Of a stretch of 17,260 nucleotides of DNA, positions 1 to 7,135 are shown piece after piece. The first letter of the stretch is position 1; each line of letters starts with the position of its first letter. The stretch spans positions 1-17,260 of the forward strand of contig CAMOSA010000031.1 in assembly GCA_946624335.1 (NCBI GenBank), in the 5' to 3' direction. The notes under the pieces were generated by a model that had not been told where the DNA came from, did no database searches, and saw nothing but the letters and a program-made list of their open reading frames with translations. This DNA comes from an uncultured Prevotellaceae bacterium. GTDB lineage: Bacteria; Bacteroidota; Bacteroidia; Bacteroidales; Bacteroidaceae. The translations under genes and the position numbers were made by a program.

Positions 1-1
1 A

Positions 2-532
2 TGGGCTACACTCTACACGGCTGCCGCGCTCGACTTCTCGTCTGTAGCCGGCTTGGCCGCTTATACAGCCACTGTCGATGGCAGCACGGTGACGCTGACA
101 GCGGTAGACGATGTCCCGGCTGGCACGGGTGTCGTGCTGAACGGTGCTGCCGGCACCTACACCATCCCCGTAGCTGCCTCTTCCACCACCGCGAAGGGCA
201 ACCTGACGGGTAATGCCGCCGCAGCCACGGCTTACGATGCTTTCAGCGGCTTCACGCTCTACGGCCTGGCTTCGTCTGAGGATACTGACTACGCCGTGCA
301 GTTCCGTCCCGTCACCAGCGGTACTATTGCCGCCGGCAAAGCCTTCCTGAAGGTGACTGACGGCACTCCCGTCAAGGCCTTCACAGTCGTCTTCGATAAT
401 GCCACTGGCATTGACGAAATGGTAAATGGTAAATCGGCAAATGGTAAATGGTATAACCTCGCCGGTCAGCGTGTCAGCAAGGCTCAGAAAGGCATCTACA
501 TCGTCAACGGCAAGAAGGTATTGGTAAAATAA
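2..532 (+). CDS. C-terminal part of a large exported T9SS-type protein (5' end outside window)
   Basis: The frame is open from the left edge (first full codon at base 2) to TAA at 530-532, so the gene begins upstream of the window. The visible ~176 residues begin W-A-T-L-Y-T, the usual opening of a C-terminal beta-rich module seen in Prevotella exported proteins. They continue through a proline/glycine/alanine-rich stretch (VPAGTGVVLNG) and end WYNLAGQRVSKAQKGIYIVN plus GKKVLVK. That tail matches the short type IX secretion sorting signature and also closes the proteins at 7289-10414, 13542-16439 and 16936-17259. The protein is therefore probably secreted or surface-attached; its catalytic or binding part is not visible. 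A TTG at 53-55 is not a credible start, because the module already begins at base 2. It is followed on the same strand by a small peptide gene (636-818). Confidence 0.85.
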   Translation, partial: WATLYTAAALDFSSVAGLAAYTATVDGSTVTLTAVDDVPAGTGVVLNGAAGTYTIPVAASSTTAKGNLTGNAAAATAYDAFSGFTLYGLASSEDTDYAVQFRPVTSGTIAAGKAFLKVTDGTPVKAFTVVFDNATGIDEMVNGKSANGKWYNLAGQRVSKAQKGIYIVNGKKVLVK

Positions 533-554
533 TAAATTAAGAAATGTAGGAAAT

Positions 555-600
555 AAGAAAGGGTGGAAGTCTGCCCTGATGAAGCCCTTTCTTTTTTCTT
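555..600 (+). terminator. Terminator-like hairpin between exported-protein gene and peptide gene
   Basis: AAGAAAGGG (555-563) can pair with CCCTTTCTT (585-593), giving a 9-bp stem with a 21-base loop, followed by a T-rich run to base 600. It lies 22 bases after the stop at 532 and 36 bases before the ATG at 636. It looks like an intrinsic terminator. Because it precedes a same-strand gene, it may instead set the ratio of the two products. Confidence 0.55.
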
Positions 601-635
601 ATTATCTAATCATCTAAATCTCTAATTTTCAGAAT

Positions 636-818
636 ATGAAAAAGACCTATATCATTCCAGCTGTCCTTGTGACCCCCGTCAGTGCTGAGGCCATGATCGC
701 TACTTCTGCCACTGGCTTTAATCAGCAAACCGGAACAACAGGTGTCAATGGCGACGAGGTCCTCGTCAAAGGCATCACAGATAATGGCAGCTACTGGCAT
801 TTCGATTGGAACGAGTGA
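636..818 (+). CDS. Small peptide, 60 aa, MKKTYIIP family, function unknown
   Basis: ATG at 636, TGA at 816-818. The peptide begins MKKTYIIP, has M-I-A-T-S near residues 20-24, a V-K-G motif about 20 residues from the end, and finishes SYWHFDWNE. The same plan (MKxYIxP start, V-K-G, acidic tail with W) occurs in the peptides at 13339-13515 and 16515-16700, which shows it is a real gene although short. There is no hydrophobic signal peptide, lipobox or cysteine, so no standard export route is visible. It sits 103 bases downstream of an exported T9SS-tailed protein, the same order as the two minus-strand copies. I do not know its function. A peptide precursor with an MKKTYIIP leader, or a small partner of the upstream exported protein, are both possible and unproven. 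Confidence 0.75.
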   Translation: MKKTYIIPAVLVTPVSAEAMIATSATGFNQQTGTTGVNGDEVLVKGITDNGSYWHFDWNE

Positions 819-832
819 GCCAGGGACGCTTT

Positions 833-1007
833 GATAATGGACAATTGATAATTGATAATGGACAATGGACAATTGATAATGGACAATTGACAATGGACAA
901 TTGACAATGGACAATTGACAATGGACAATTGACAATGGATAATGGACAATTGACAATTGATAATTGATAATGGACAATGGATAATTAACAATGTATAATG
1001 GACAATG
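833..1007. repeat. Heptamer tandem array, 25 units of GA(C/T)AAT(G/T)
   Basis: Exactly 175 bases read as 25 consecutive 7-bp units with no insertion or deletion. The main variants are GACAATT, GACAATG, GATAATG and GATAATT; only units 23 and 24 (AACAATG, TATAATG) break the first base. GACAATT and GACAATG alternate over 882-937. The array starts 14 bases after the stop of the small peptide gene. Translations of either strand give only periodic seven-residue repeats, so it is non-coding. Confidence 0.93.
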
Positions 1008-1038
1008 CGGGGTTGTTCCTGCTGCGTCTAAACGAAAG

Positions 1039-1075
1039 GACGAAGCCCTGCGGAGAGAGACCGCAGGGCTTCGTC
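1039..1075. terminator. Strong 15-bp perfect hairpin
   Basis: GACGAAGCCCTGCGG (1039-1053) and its exact complement (1061-1075) flank a 7-base AGAGAGA loop. There is no long T-run on either side. It may act as a bidirectional transcription stop between the plus-strand peptide gene and the minus-strand nuclease gene, or as an RNA 3'-end stabiliser. The stem itself is certain; its role is inferred. Confidence 0.55.
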
Positions 1076-1144
1076 GTGAAGAATAGGGATGATAAACTGG
1101 AGGGCGTGAGAATAGCCGTTATCGGTCTGCCCTGACATTTTATT

Positions 1145-1216
1145 TAGATTCAATCTGCTCCAATGAGATTATTCACTACTGAGATTATTCTATAGATTCA
1201 ATCTGCTCCAATGAGA
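1145..1216. repeat. 24-bp direct repeat duplicating the end of the nuclease-like gene
   Basis: The same 24 bases occur at 1145-1168 and 1193-1216, exactly 48 bp apart. The second copy encodes the last residues (…LSLEQIES) of the minus-strand gene at 1185-2096. The first copy lies just beyond its stop codon. A shorter GAGATTATTC repeat (1165-1174, 1181-1190) sits between them. This looks like a local duplication that replaced the original stop region. Confidence 0.85.
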
Positions 1217-2096
1217 GGCCGGTGATGTCGGCGATGTCTTGTAGGCTAAAGCCTTTTGCCTTCATCTTGCGGGCATGGAGCATTTTCTCCTCTTCGCGTC
1301 CTTCAGCTCTTCCTTCTTCTCTTCCTTCTTCTCTTCCTTCTTCTCTTCCTTCAGCTCTTCCTTCTATCTTCGCAGTCGTAAGGACATCTTCCTGCACCAT
1401 GATGGCATCGAGGTGTCGGTCGTATGCGATGCGTTCGGAGGGTGGCATCGTCATCACCTGTAGTTTCTCCTTCGCTTCACTGAGGCCGGGGGTTTGGGTA
1501 TCGTCCTTGATGTGTCCATTCTTCAGATAGTCCAGCCACTCCTCGATGGGTGTCTTGGCGACCTTGTTGAACTCGTTGACGCGTATGATGAAGTATTCGG
1601 GGAATACCTGCGAGGGTGTCTTCATGTGTATGACATTCTCTTCCTTTGCGCTTACCTGCAGCTCATCATGTGTGTGGACACCGATGAAATGCGTCTGACC
1701 GTGATAGAGATAGTCGGCGCCGCGTCCGAGGTCAAAATAGACAATACTGATGTGGTAGACCTTCTTCACCTCGTTGTACAGGTTGCCCAGCTTGATGTGT
1801 TCTGTCAGCGTCTTGGCCACCCCGTACAGGATGCGTTCGAGGTAGTAGAGTTGTCGCGTAAGCTGTATCTCAACGATAATGATCTCTCCGTCGGCATTGA
1901 TCGCCTTCACGTCCACCCTGTTGAACTTGTCGTCTTCGCTTTCTTGGTTGCCTTCGCTCTCCAGAATGTGGGTGATGGTGACTTTCTGGCCGAGCAGCAC
2001 GGTGATTAGTCCTTCGAGTACCCCGAAGTTAGCCTTGTCGCGAAGCATACGCTTCACGGCCCAGTCGAATCGGACGTATTTGTTTTCTGCTATCAT
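1185..2096 (-). CDS. Rpn family / PD-(D/E)XK nuclease-like protein (transposase-like family)
   Basis: This 303-residue protein resembles the Rpn/TIGR01784 family of PD-(D/E)XK nuclease-fold proteins. It has an early D-x-A-(V/F)-K-R motif (FDWAVKRML, residues 10-18) and a core strand pair with D62 (RVDVKA) and E76-x-Q78 (VEIQ), the family's variant of D...(D/E)xK. A long helical middle region follows. Residues ~245-270 are a charged E-G-R-(A/E) repeat, encoded by 12-bp tandem repeats. The C-terminus (KGFSLQDIADITGLSLEQIE) resembles a small helix-turn-helix. The gene stands alone with its own promoter (2169-2199). Family members are described as recombination-promoting nucleases and some as phage-defence genes. 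Whether this one is active cannot be read from the sequence. Its last codons are duplicated beyond the stop. Confidence 0.85.
   Translation of the reverse strand: MIAENKYVRFDWAVKRMLRDKANFGVLEGLITVLLGQKVTITHILESEGNQESEDDKFNRVDVKAINADGEIIIVEIQLTRQLYYLERILYGVAKTLTEHIKLGNLYNEVKKVYHISIVYFDLGRGADYLYHGQTHFIGVHTHDELQVSAKEENVIHMKTPSQVFPEYFIIRVNEFNKVAKTPIEEWLDYLKNGHIKDDTQTPGLSEAKEKLQVMTMPPSERIAYDRHLDAIMVQEDVLTTAKIEGRAEGREEGREEGREEGRAEGREEEKMLHARKMKAKGFSLQDIADITGLSLEQIESIE
1297..1368 (-). repeat. 12-bp coding minisatellite inside the nuclease-like gene
   Basis: Six 12-bp units on the plus strand: cgtccttcagct, three identical cttccttcttct, then cttccttcagct and cttccttctatc. They encode the E-G-R-E/A repeat of the minus-strand protein. 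The unit is a multiple of three, so gains or losses change the length of a charged linker without shifting the frame. Confidence 0.9.
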
Positions 2097-2168
2097 AGTT
2101 TTGTCGCTCTAAGGTGTGTCAGTGAAAAGGGTAGTGCGCGCAACCGCTTACTGGGATCGAGCACGCTG

Positions 2169-2199
2169 CAAAGATAGGTATTCGTGGCGAATTGGCAAA
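2169..2199 (-). promoter_or_regulatory. Bacteroidetes-type promoter for the nuclease-like gene
   Basis: On the minus strand, TTTG (2196-2199) is followed after 19 bases by TATCTTTG (2169-2176). This matches the Bacteroidetes primary sigma factor pattern TTTG / TAnnTTTG. Transcription would begin near 2162, leaving a leader of about 65 bases before the ATG at 2096. Confidence 0.75.
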
Positions 2200-2285
2200 G
2201 AAAAAGTCAAAAAAGTTGATTGCCAGGGCTGATAAATGCTGATTTCCAGCGATGATAGCGCGCAGGGAGAAGTGTGGCATTGGAA

Positions 2286-5216
2286 TCAGTAGAGCCAGTC
2301 TTCGTCGTCCTCGGTCTCCTCCTCTTCGGTAGCAGAATCGTCGGTTTCATCGGCTTTTTCCTCACTCAGGGGTATGTCGTCGATGTCCTTGGGGAAGTTG
2401 TCGGTGGGCTCGTCGAGGATGAGATCTTCGGGCAGCTTGATGGTCGACAGCTCGGCCTCGAAGAACTCGGCATATTCGTCGTAGCTGTAGCGTGTGCCCA
2501 AGAGCTTGAGGTTGGCCTCGCTGATGAGGATAGCCCTTATGCCTTCGAGACGCTGGCGGAGATGGGCGTCGCTGTAGAGTTGCTGGGCGTATGCATGCAC
2601 CTCGTCATAACTCTTGAAGCCGGTGACACGCAGCTGCGAGATAACGCCGGCTTTGACAATCTCGACCTCGAAGTTACGCGCCATGAACGAAGTGAAGTTG
2701 TAGCGGGCCATCTCGAACAGCAGCTGATCCTCATCGACCTCGCCGGTAGGGTAGGCCAGCACGAAGACGTAGGGCACGGCGGGATCGGCGACGAGGCTGT
2801 CGGCCGTCGCGGTGCTGTCGGCGCTGACGTCGAGGGCATGGGCGCTCCAGATGTCCGAGGCGTCCCACTTGTCGGAGGCCAGCAGGCGTCCTTCCTCGAT
2901 GCCCTTGACGTATGCTTTGGCCAGCTCGGCAATCTCGTCCTTGCCGTATTTCTCGGCAACGACCTTCAGCTCTGCGAAGAAGCTGTCGCGCTGTCCGGTG
3001 TAGAGCTGCTTCATGGCGTGTATGAAGAGGAACTTGGCGCGGTGGGCTCCCTCCTCGAAGTCCTCGGCACTCTCCTTGACGTTCTGATCGACAATCCAGT
3101 ACTGCCCGGCTTTGTAGGCTTCATAGGTCTGTGCGTAGAGCGTGTCCTCGAGGTGGCGTCCATTCTGTGCCAACTCGACGAAGCGTGGGTTAGAGATGGT
3201 CTTGGTGAGCTTGCTGTCGGCGTAAGCTTCCTGCATGAGTCCGAGGTAGCGGTCCATCTCCTCTTGGTCGCCGCGTCGCATGGCGAGCAGGAAGAGGTGG
3301 TAGTAGACATCGTCCATCTGCTCGAAGTCGGGGAAGTCGCTGATGAGGCGGTTGAGGGTCTTCTCGGCCATCGTGAAATTGCCTATTTTGTCCATCTCGA
3401 GCACGCCGCTGTGGTAGAGGCCGTCGAGGATCATAGCATTGGATGCCTCCATCTGTTCCTCGGTGAAAGGAATCTGCTTGAGGTAGAACTCGCGGTGATG
3501 TGGATCGTTCTCGAGCGAGTCCTTCAGGCGCTGCTCTTCTTCGCTCAAGCCACCAAAATCGCCCATTTCATCGGAGATCTGAGCGAGGCTGTCCTCGGCA
3601 GCATAGTCGTACCCTTCGCCACCGTCGGCCTCCGAAGGTTTCTGTTTGGTGCTGCGTCGCCAGTTGTCCTCGTTGGGTCGGTTGCCCCATCGGCGCTGGA
3701 ACTCCTGCTTGCCCTGACTGACGGTCTGTGCGTTGTAGAAATAGAAGGTCGCCGACTGTGCGCCACGTCGCACGGCACCGGTCTGTCCTTTGGCGCCCGT
3801 CTGAGCCTGTGCGGCCTGTGCCGAGTTGGCTCGTGCGGCGTTGGCCTCCTGATTGGCGGCACGCTTCTCGGCCTCTTTCTCTTGCTTCTTCAGCTCGGCG
3901 ATGACGCGGTCGATGGCTGCGAGGTATTCCTTCTCCGGCAGTTTGGCCAGCACCTGCAGGCTGTCCTGCAGCTTCACGGCCGACAGGTGCGGTTCTATCT
4001 CGGTGAGTATCTTGCTGCGCTGCTGCACTTCCTGATATTTCTCATGCTCTTTGTCCATGAGCTGTGCCAGCTCGTTGTAGCAGGCAGTGGCATCAATGTA
4101 GTTCTCGCGCTGCCAGTAGAGCTCGCCGAGACTCTGCAGCACGATAGCTTTGGCAAAGCCGTTCTGTGTGCTCTCTTCGATGCCCTTCTTCCAGGCGTAG
4201 ATGGTCTGCATCGTGTCGCGGCTGGCGAGGTAGATATTGCCTATGGCGTAATAAATGCGGTCGAGGTAGTTGGCGTTGTTCGGACTCTTGGCCATACGAC
4301 GCAGCTTGCGTATCATCGCCTTTCCCTGCCCGTCGGCCATGACTTCGGTCTGCAGGATGCGTGCGTTGAAAGCCAATTCGTAGGGTGGGTTGAGGCGCAC
4401 GCACCGCTTCAGCGCGGCGTATGCCTTCTGCTTCTGCCCTGTCTGCTGGTAGATCTGTCCGAGCAGGTAGTATCGTCGGGCTTTCTGCAGCTTGCCCTTG
4501 GTGTGCTTGACGCTATTTGCCAGCGGCGTTATGGCTTCGTCGAGCTGTCTTGTCTCGATGAGGTAGGCGGCGCGTGTGGCGTCGAGTTCTCGCTGTCCGC
4601 GGGGTGAGATACTGTCGCGCCGCATCTTGTTCATCACGTCCTCGGCATCGTAAGGCCATTCGAGCAGGACATAGCAGCGGGCAAGCTTGGCACGTGCCAC
4701 GCTCGCCACCTTGGGCTGGTCGGCATAGAGACGGAGGATATAGTTGTAGGTGGCGGCTGCTTCGATGAACTCGCCCTTGTTGAACTGCGCGTCGGCCATC
4801 ATCATCCAGGCTTTGTGCAACTTAGGATTGAACTCCTTACGTGCGAAGAAGGCCTTCTGCTTGTCGGACATACGTCCCGACGGTTTCTTGGGTTTGCGCT
4901 TGATGCTGTGCTTCTTGATGGCCTTCTGGCTCTTCTCGATGGCTGTCTCATAGCTGCCTTTGCCCATGGCGGCCGTCTTCTTGTCGGCCACGATGAACAT
5001 GGGCAGCAGCTCGGTGTAGTTGTCGACGTGTCCCTTGTTCTGAGCCTCGACGCCCTCGTCGAAAGCCTTGCGGCCGTTGTACATCGTGTTGAAGCGCGCC
5101 GTCATGCCGTGGTACCATCGTGTGCTGGCGGTATTCTTCTTGGTGGAGCACGCCGCCAGCACTCCTGCCAGCAACAGGAGTCCGAATATATTATATGTTC
5201 GCGCGCGTAGTCTCAC
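2286..5216 (-). CDS. porW: T9SS outer-membrane TPR lipoprotein, PorW/SprE-like
   Basis: A 976-residue lipoprotein. The N-terminus is a lipoprotein signal (LLLLAGVLAAC, lipidated Cys23), followed by W-Y-H-G-M-T-A-R-F-N-T-M-Y-N-G, the opening typical of SprE/PorW proteins. Tetratricopeptide-like helical repeats cover roughly residues 135-390. A charged coiled segment (~430-470) precedes the family signature FYFYNAQTVSQGKQEF (491-506) and WGNRPNEDNWRRS (510-522). More helical repeats follow, and the C-terminal ~35 residues are very acidic. SprE/PorW are known outer-membrane lipoproteins needed for type IX secretion, with PorW proposed to link the PorK/N ring to the Sov translocon. The start is a GTG at 5216; an in-frame TAA lies two codons upstream and no ATG precedes the signal peptide. 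No promoter was seen in the 85-base gap before it, so it is probably transcribed with aroA. This function fits the T9SS-tailed proteins nearby. Confidence 0.78.
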   Translation of the reverse strand: MRLRARTYNIFGLLLLAGVLAACSTKKNTASTRWYHGMTARFNTMYNGRKAFDEGVEAQNKGHVDNYTELLPMFIVADKKTAAMGKGSYETAIEKSQKAIKKHSIKRKPKKPSGRMSDKQKAFFARKEFNPKLHKAWMMMADAQFNKGEFIEAAATYNYILRLYADQPKVASVARAKLARCYVLLEWPYDAEDVMNKMRRDSISPRGQRELDATRAAYLIETRQLDEAITPLANSVKHTKGKLQKARRYYLLGQIYQQTGQKQKAYAALKRCVRLNPPYELAFNARILQTEVMADGQGKAMIRKLRRMAKSPNNANYLDRIYYAIGNIYLASRDTMQTIYAWKKGIEESTQNGFAKAIVLQSLGELYWQRENYIDATACYNELAQLMDKEHEKYQEVQQRSKILTEIEPHLSAVKLQDSLQVLAKLPEKEYLAAIDRVIAELKKQEKEAEKRAANQEANAARANSAQAAQAQTGAKGQTGAVRRGAQSATFYFYNAQTVSQGKQEFQRRWGNRPNEDNWRRSTKQKPSEADGGEGYDYAAEDSLAQISDEMGDFGGLSEEEQRLKDSLENDPHHREFYLKQIPFTEEQMEASNAMILDGLYHSGVLEMDKIGNFTMAEKTLNRLISDFPDFEQMDDVYYHLFLLAMRRGDQEEMDRYLGLMQEAYADSKLTKTISNPRFVELAQNGRHLEDTLYAQTYEAYKAGQYWIVDQNVKESAEDFEEGAHRAKFLFIHAMKQLYTGQRDSFFAELKVVAEKYGKDEIAELAKAYVKGIEEGRLLASDKWDASDIWSAHALDVSADSTATADSLVADPAVPYVFVLAYPTGEVDEDQLLFEMARYNFTSFMARNFEVEIVKAGVISQLRVTGFKSYDEVHAYAQQLYSDAHLRQRLEGIRAILISEANLKLLGTRYSYDEYAEFFEAELSTIKLPEDLILDEPTDNFPKDIDDIPLSEEKADETDDSATEEEETEDDEDWLY

Positions 5217-5301
5217 TTCTTACATAACGTTTTCGGTCGGCCGTTTATTGTATGTCGCAGCGATTTTGTTGCTTAGGGTATCGTTTTTTTTTCTCTCTTT
5301 G

Positions 5302-5694
5302 TCAGCCAGCGTCCGTCACGGCTGTCGCCTCGTCCTCGGCCAGCATCAGTGCCTCGTCGCGCAGAGCCTCGGGCAGTTCTATGCCTCTGAGCTGCAGGCT
5401 CCGCAGCCAGTCGGCGACCTCGCGTGTGAGTGTGGTGTAGAGCACTTCGCGGAACTCATCCTCCTCGTCAGCGTTGTAGCTGTCGGCGCTACGGCCACGG
5501 AATCGGTCGAGCTCCTCGTCGTCGAAATATTCCACGGGCTCTGTTGCCGCCCGCATCAGCAGCTCTTTCTCGCACACGGCGTGCTGGCCGCAGCAGATGC
5601 CGTCCCAGGCCTCGCCCTTCGGGGCTGGCAGCGGCTGGGTTGGTGTGTTGGTGTTACTCATGTCAGGATGCTGAATAGTCATGTCGCCGCTCAT
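5302..5694 (-). CDS. Conserved small acidic protein with C-C-x2-H-x2-C motif, function unknown
   Basis: A 130-residue soluble protein with no signal peptide or membrane segment. Its ATG (5692-5694) overlaps the TGA of aroA (5691-5693) as ATGA, which fixes the start and implies translational coupling. The notable element is GICCGQHAVCEK, with C34, C35, H38 and C41, which could bind a metal. A strongly acidic region follows (EYFDDEELDRF, ~56-66), then a helical part (FREVLYTTLTREVADWLRSL, ~81-100) and LRGIELPEALRDE (102-114). I recall similar proteins beside aroA in other Bacteroidales but know no experimental function. It lies between aroA and porW in the likely operon, so it could belong to either process or neither. 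Confidence 0.8.
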   Translation of the reverse strand: MSGDMTIQHPDMSNTNTPTQPLPAPKGEAWDGICCGQHAVCEKELLMRAATEPVEYFDDEELDRFRGRSADSYNADEEDEFREVLYTTLTREVADWLRSLQLRGIELPEALRDEALMLAEDEATAVTDAG

Positions 5695-7004
5695 ATCTCG
5701 CTGATCTCCATCCCTGCTCGTTCCAGGTCCTTCCAGTAGGAGGGGTATGACTTGGCTACGACTTCGGGGTTGTTGATGTCGATCTGCCCGAGCACCATGG
5801 CTGCCGGCGCGAAGGCCATGGCCATACGGTGGTCGTCGTAGGTGTCGATGGCCGTTCCGGGTATAGGTTGCAGATAGGGGATGTCGCCGCCGGGCTGCTT
5901 CTCAGGACCTTCCCACCGCATGATGCTGTCTCCCTCTACCTCGACGCGTACGCCGAGTTTGGCCAGCTCGGTCTGCAGCGCCGCTATGCGGTCGGTCTCC
6001 TTGATGCGCAGGCTCTGCAGGCCGTTGAAACAGAACGGTATGCCCTTCATGGCGCACGTCACGATCATCGTCTGTGCCAGGTCGGGCGTTTTCGTGAAGT
6101 CCCATTCCATCCGTTTTGCCATCCGTCCCCGGCGGATGAGCATCGTCTTAGGCTCGTCGCTACCGAGCGAGAAACACAGCGTCTGAACGGACAAAGGCTT
6201 AAACATCTCGGCTACGGCACTGTCGCCCTGCAGGCTCTTTGGCAGCAGGCCCGTCAGCGTGACGATCTCATTGCGGTTGTCGCTGAGCAGCAGTAGCTCG
6301 TACCAGTAGGACGCTGCGCTCCAGTCGGATTCGATCATAAAAGGTGTCGGCCGGTAGGGCTGCGGTGCCACGTAGAGCGCGTTTCGGCTTGTCCACTTGG
6401 CGCTGGCCCCATGTTCGCGCATCATCGCGAGGGTCATGTCGATGTATGGCCGGCTGACGATTTTGCCCTTGAGTCTGATGGTGAGGCCGTCGTCCAACAT
6501 CGGTGCTATCATCAGTAGCGCCGAGATGAACTGCGAGCTGATGTCGCCCTGTAGCTCCAGCTGGCCTCCGTGCAGCTTCGAGCCCGTGATGCGCAGCGGC
6601 GGGAAGCCCTCCTGACCTGCGTATTCGATCTGTGCGCCGAGGCTGCGTAAGGCCTCCACCAGTATGCCGATGGGTCGGTGGCGCATACGCTCGGTGCCGG
6701 TGATGGTGTGTGTGCCTGGGCTGACGGCGAGGAGGGCCGTGAGGAAGCGCATGGCCGTGCCGGCAGCCTTGATGTCCACGACGGGTGGCAGCCGGCAGGC
6801 ATCGCCTTCGCGTCGTTCCATCTCTAAGAGAAACAGAGCCTGCATCATCACGGTGGTGTCGTCACAGTCCGACACGTTGGACACTAAACCTATGGGTCCG
6901 CCGCTGAGGGCGTTCATGATGAGTGCCCGGTTGCTGATGCTCTTGCTGGCCGGCAGATGGATGCTTGCCGACAGGTTTCGGGGCCTAATTATGCGATATT
7001 TCAT
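5691..7004 (-). CDS. aroA: 3-phosphoshikimate 1-carboxyvinyltransferase (EPSP synthase)
   Basis: This enzyme joins shikimate-3-phosphate and phosphoenolpyruvate in the sixth step of the shikimate (chorismate) pathway; it is cytoplasmic. Visible family motifs are LPASKSISNRALIMNAL (residues 17-33; K21 is the substrate-binding lysine), AGTAMRF (81-87), GDISSQFISALLM (153-165), D308 in PDLAQT, KETDRIAALQTEL (335-347) and DDHRMAMAFA (390-399). The length of 437 residues is normal. I chose the ATG at 7004 (MKYRIIRPRN). A longer reading from 7067 would run through the promoter at 7038-7068 and adds residues with no family resemblance. The stop overlaps the start of the next gene by four bases, and porW probably follows in the same transcript. 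Confidence 0.96.
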   Translation of the reverse strand: MKYRIIRPRNLSASIHLPASKSISNRALIMNALSGGPIGLVSNVSDCDDTTVMMQALFLLEMERREGDACRLPPVVDIKAAGTAMRFLTALLAVSPGTHTITGTERMRHRPIGILVEALRSLGAQIEYAGQEGFPPLRITGSKLHGGQLELQGDISSQFISALLMIAPMLDDGLTIRLKGKIVSRPYIDMTLAMMREHGASAKWTSRNALYVAPQPYRPTPFMIESDWSAASYWYELLLLSDNRNEIVTLTGLLPKSLQGDSAVAEMFKPLSVQTLCFSLGSDEPKTMLIRRGRMAKRMEWDFTKTPDLAQTMIVTCAMKGIPFCFNGLQSLRIKETDRIAALQTELAKLGVRVEVEGDSIMRWEGPEKQPGGDIPYLQPIPGTAIDTYDDHRMAMAFAPAAMVLGQIDINNPEVVAKSYPSYWKDLERAGMEISEI

Positions 7005-7037
7005 GCTTAAAACAGCTTTTATTTCAGAAATCCGGCA

Positions 7038-7068
7038 CAAAAGTAGAAAAAAATTTGCACGTATCAAA
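7038..7068 (-). promoter_or_regulatory. Promoter of the aroA operon
   Basis: On the minus strand, TTTG (7065-7068) is followed after 19 bases by TACTTTTG (7038-7045), a full match to the Bacteroidetes TTTG / TAnnTTTG pattern. Initiation would fall near 7031, about 27 bases before the aroA ATG at 7004. Its -33 box lies between the two boxes of the opposing tRNA promoter. Confidence 0.75.
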
Positions 7069-7085
7069 AAAAACGCCTACCTTTG
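7054..7085 (+). promoter_or_regulatory. Promoter of tRNA-Pro
   Basis: TTTG (7054-7057), 20 bases, then TACCTTTG (7078-7085) matches the Bacteroidetes promoter pattern. Initiation would be near 7092, about 45 bases before the mature tRNA 5' end. It overlaps the divergent aroA promoter. Confidence 0.75.
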
Positions 7086-7135
7086 CACCCGCAAAACGAA
7101 AAAGAATACATTCTTCTAACGTTTGCACCCTTGTT

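Noticed and set aside
606..977. Open frames rich in repeating S-I-V-H-Y-Q-L on the minus strand
   Set aside because: They are translations of the 7-bp repeat array (period of seven residues per 21 bases) and have no independent support.
1185..2096. Intact transposase or insertion sequence
   Set aside because: The family is sometimes labelled transposase, but no terminal inverted repeats or target duplication were found around it.
2274..4607. A 777-codon open frame antisense to porW
   Set aside because: It is a shadow of a G+C-rich coding strand. It has no recognisable motifs, while the opposite strand carries a clear lipoprotein with family signatures.
5691..7067. Longer aroA starting at 7067
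   Set aside because: The added 21 residues match nothing in the family and would overlap the promoter; ATG at 7004 fits both.
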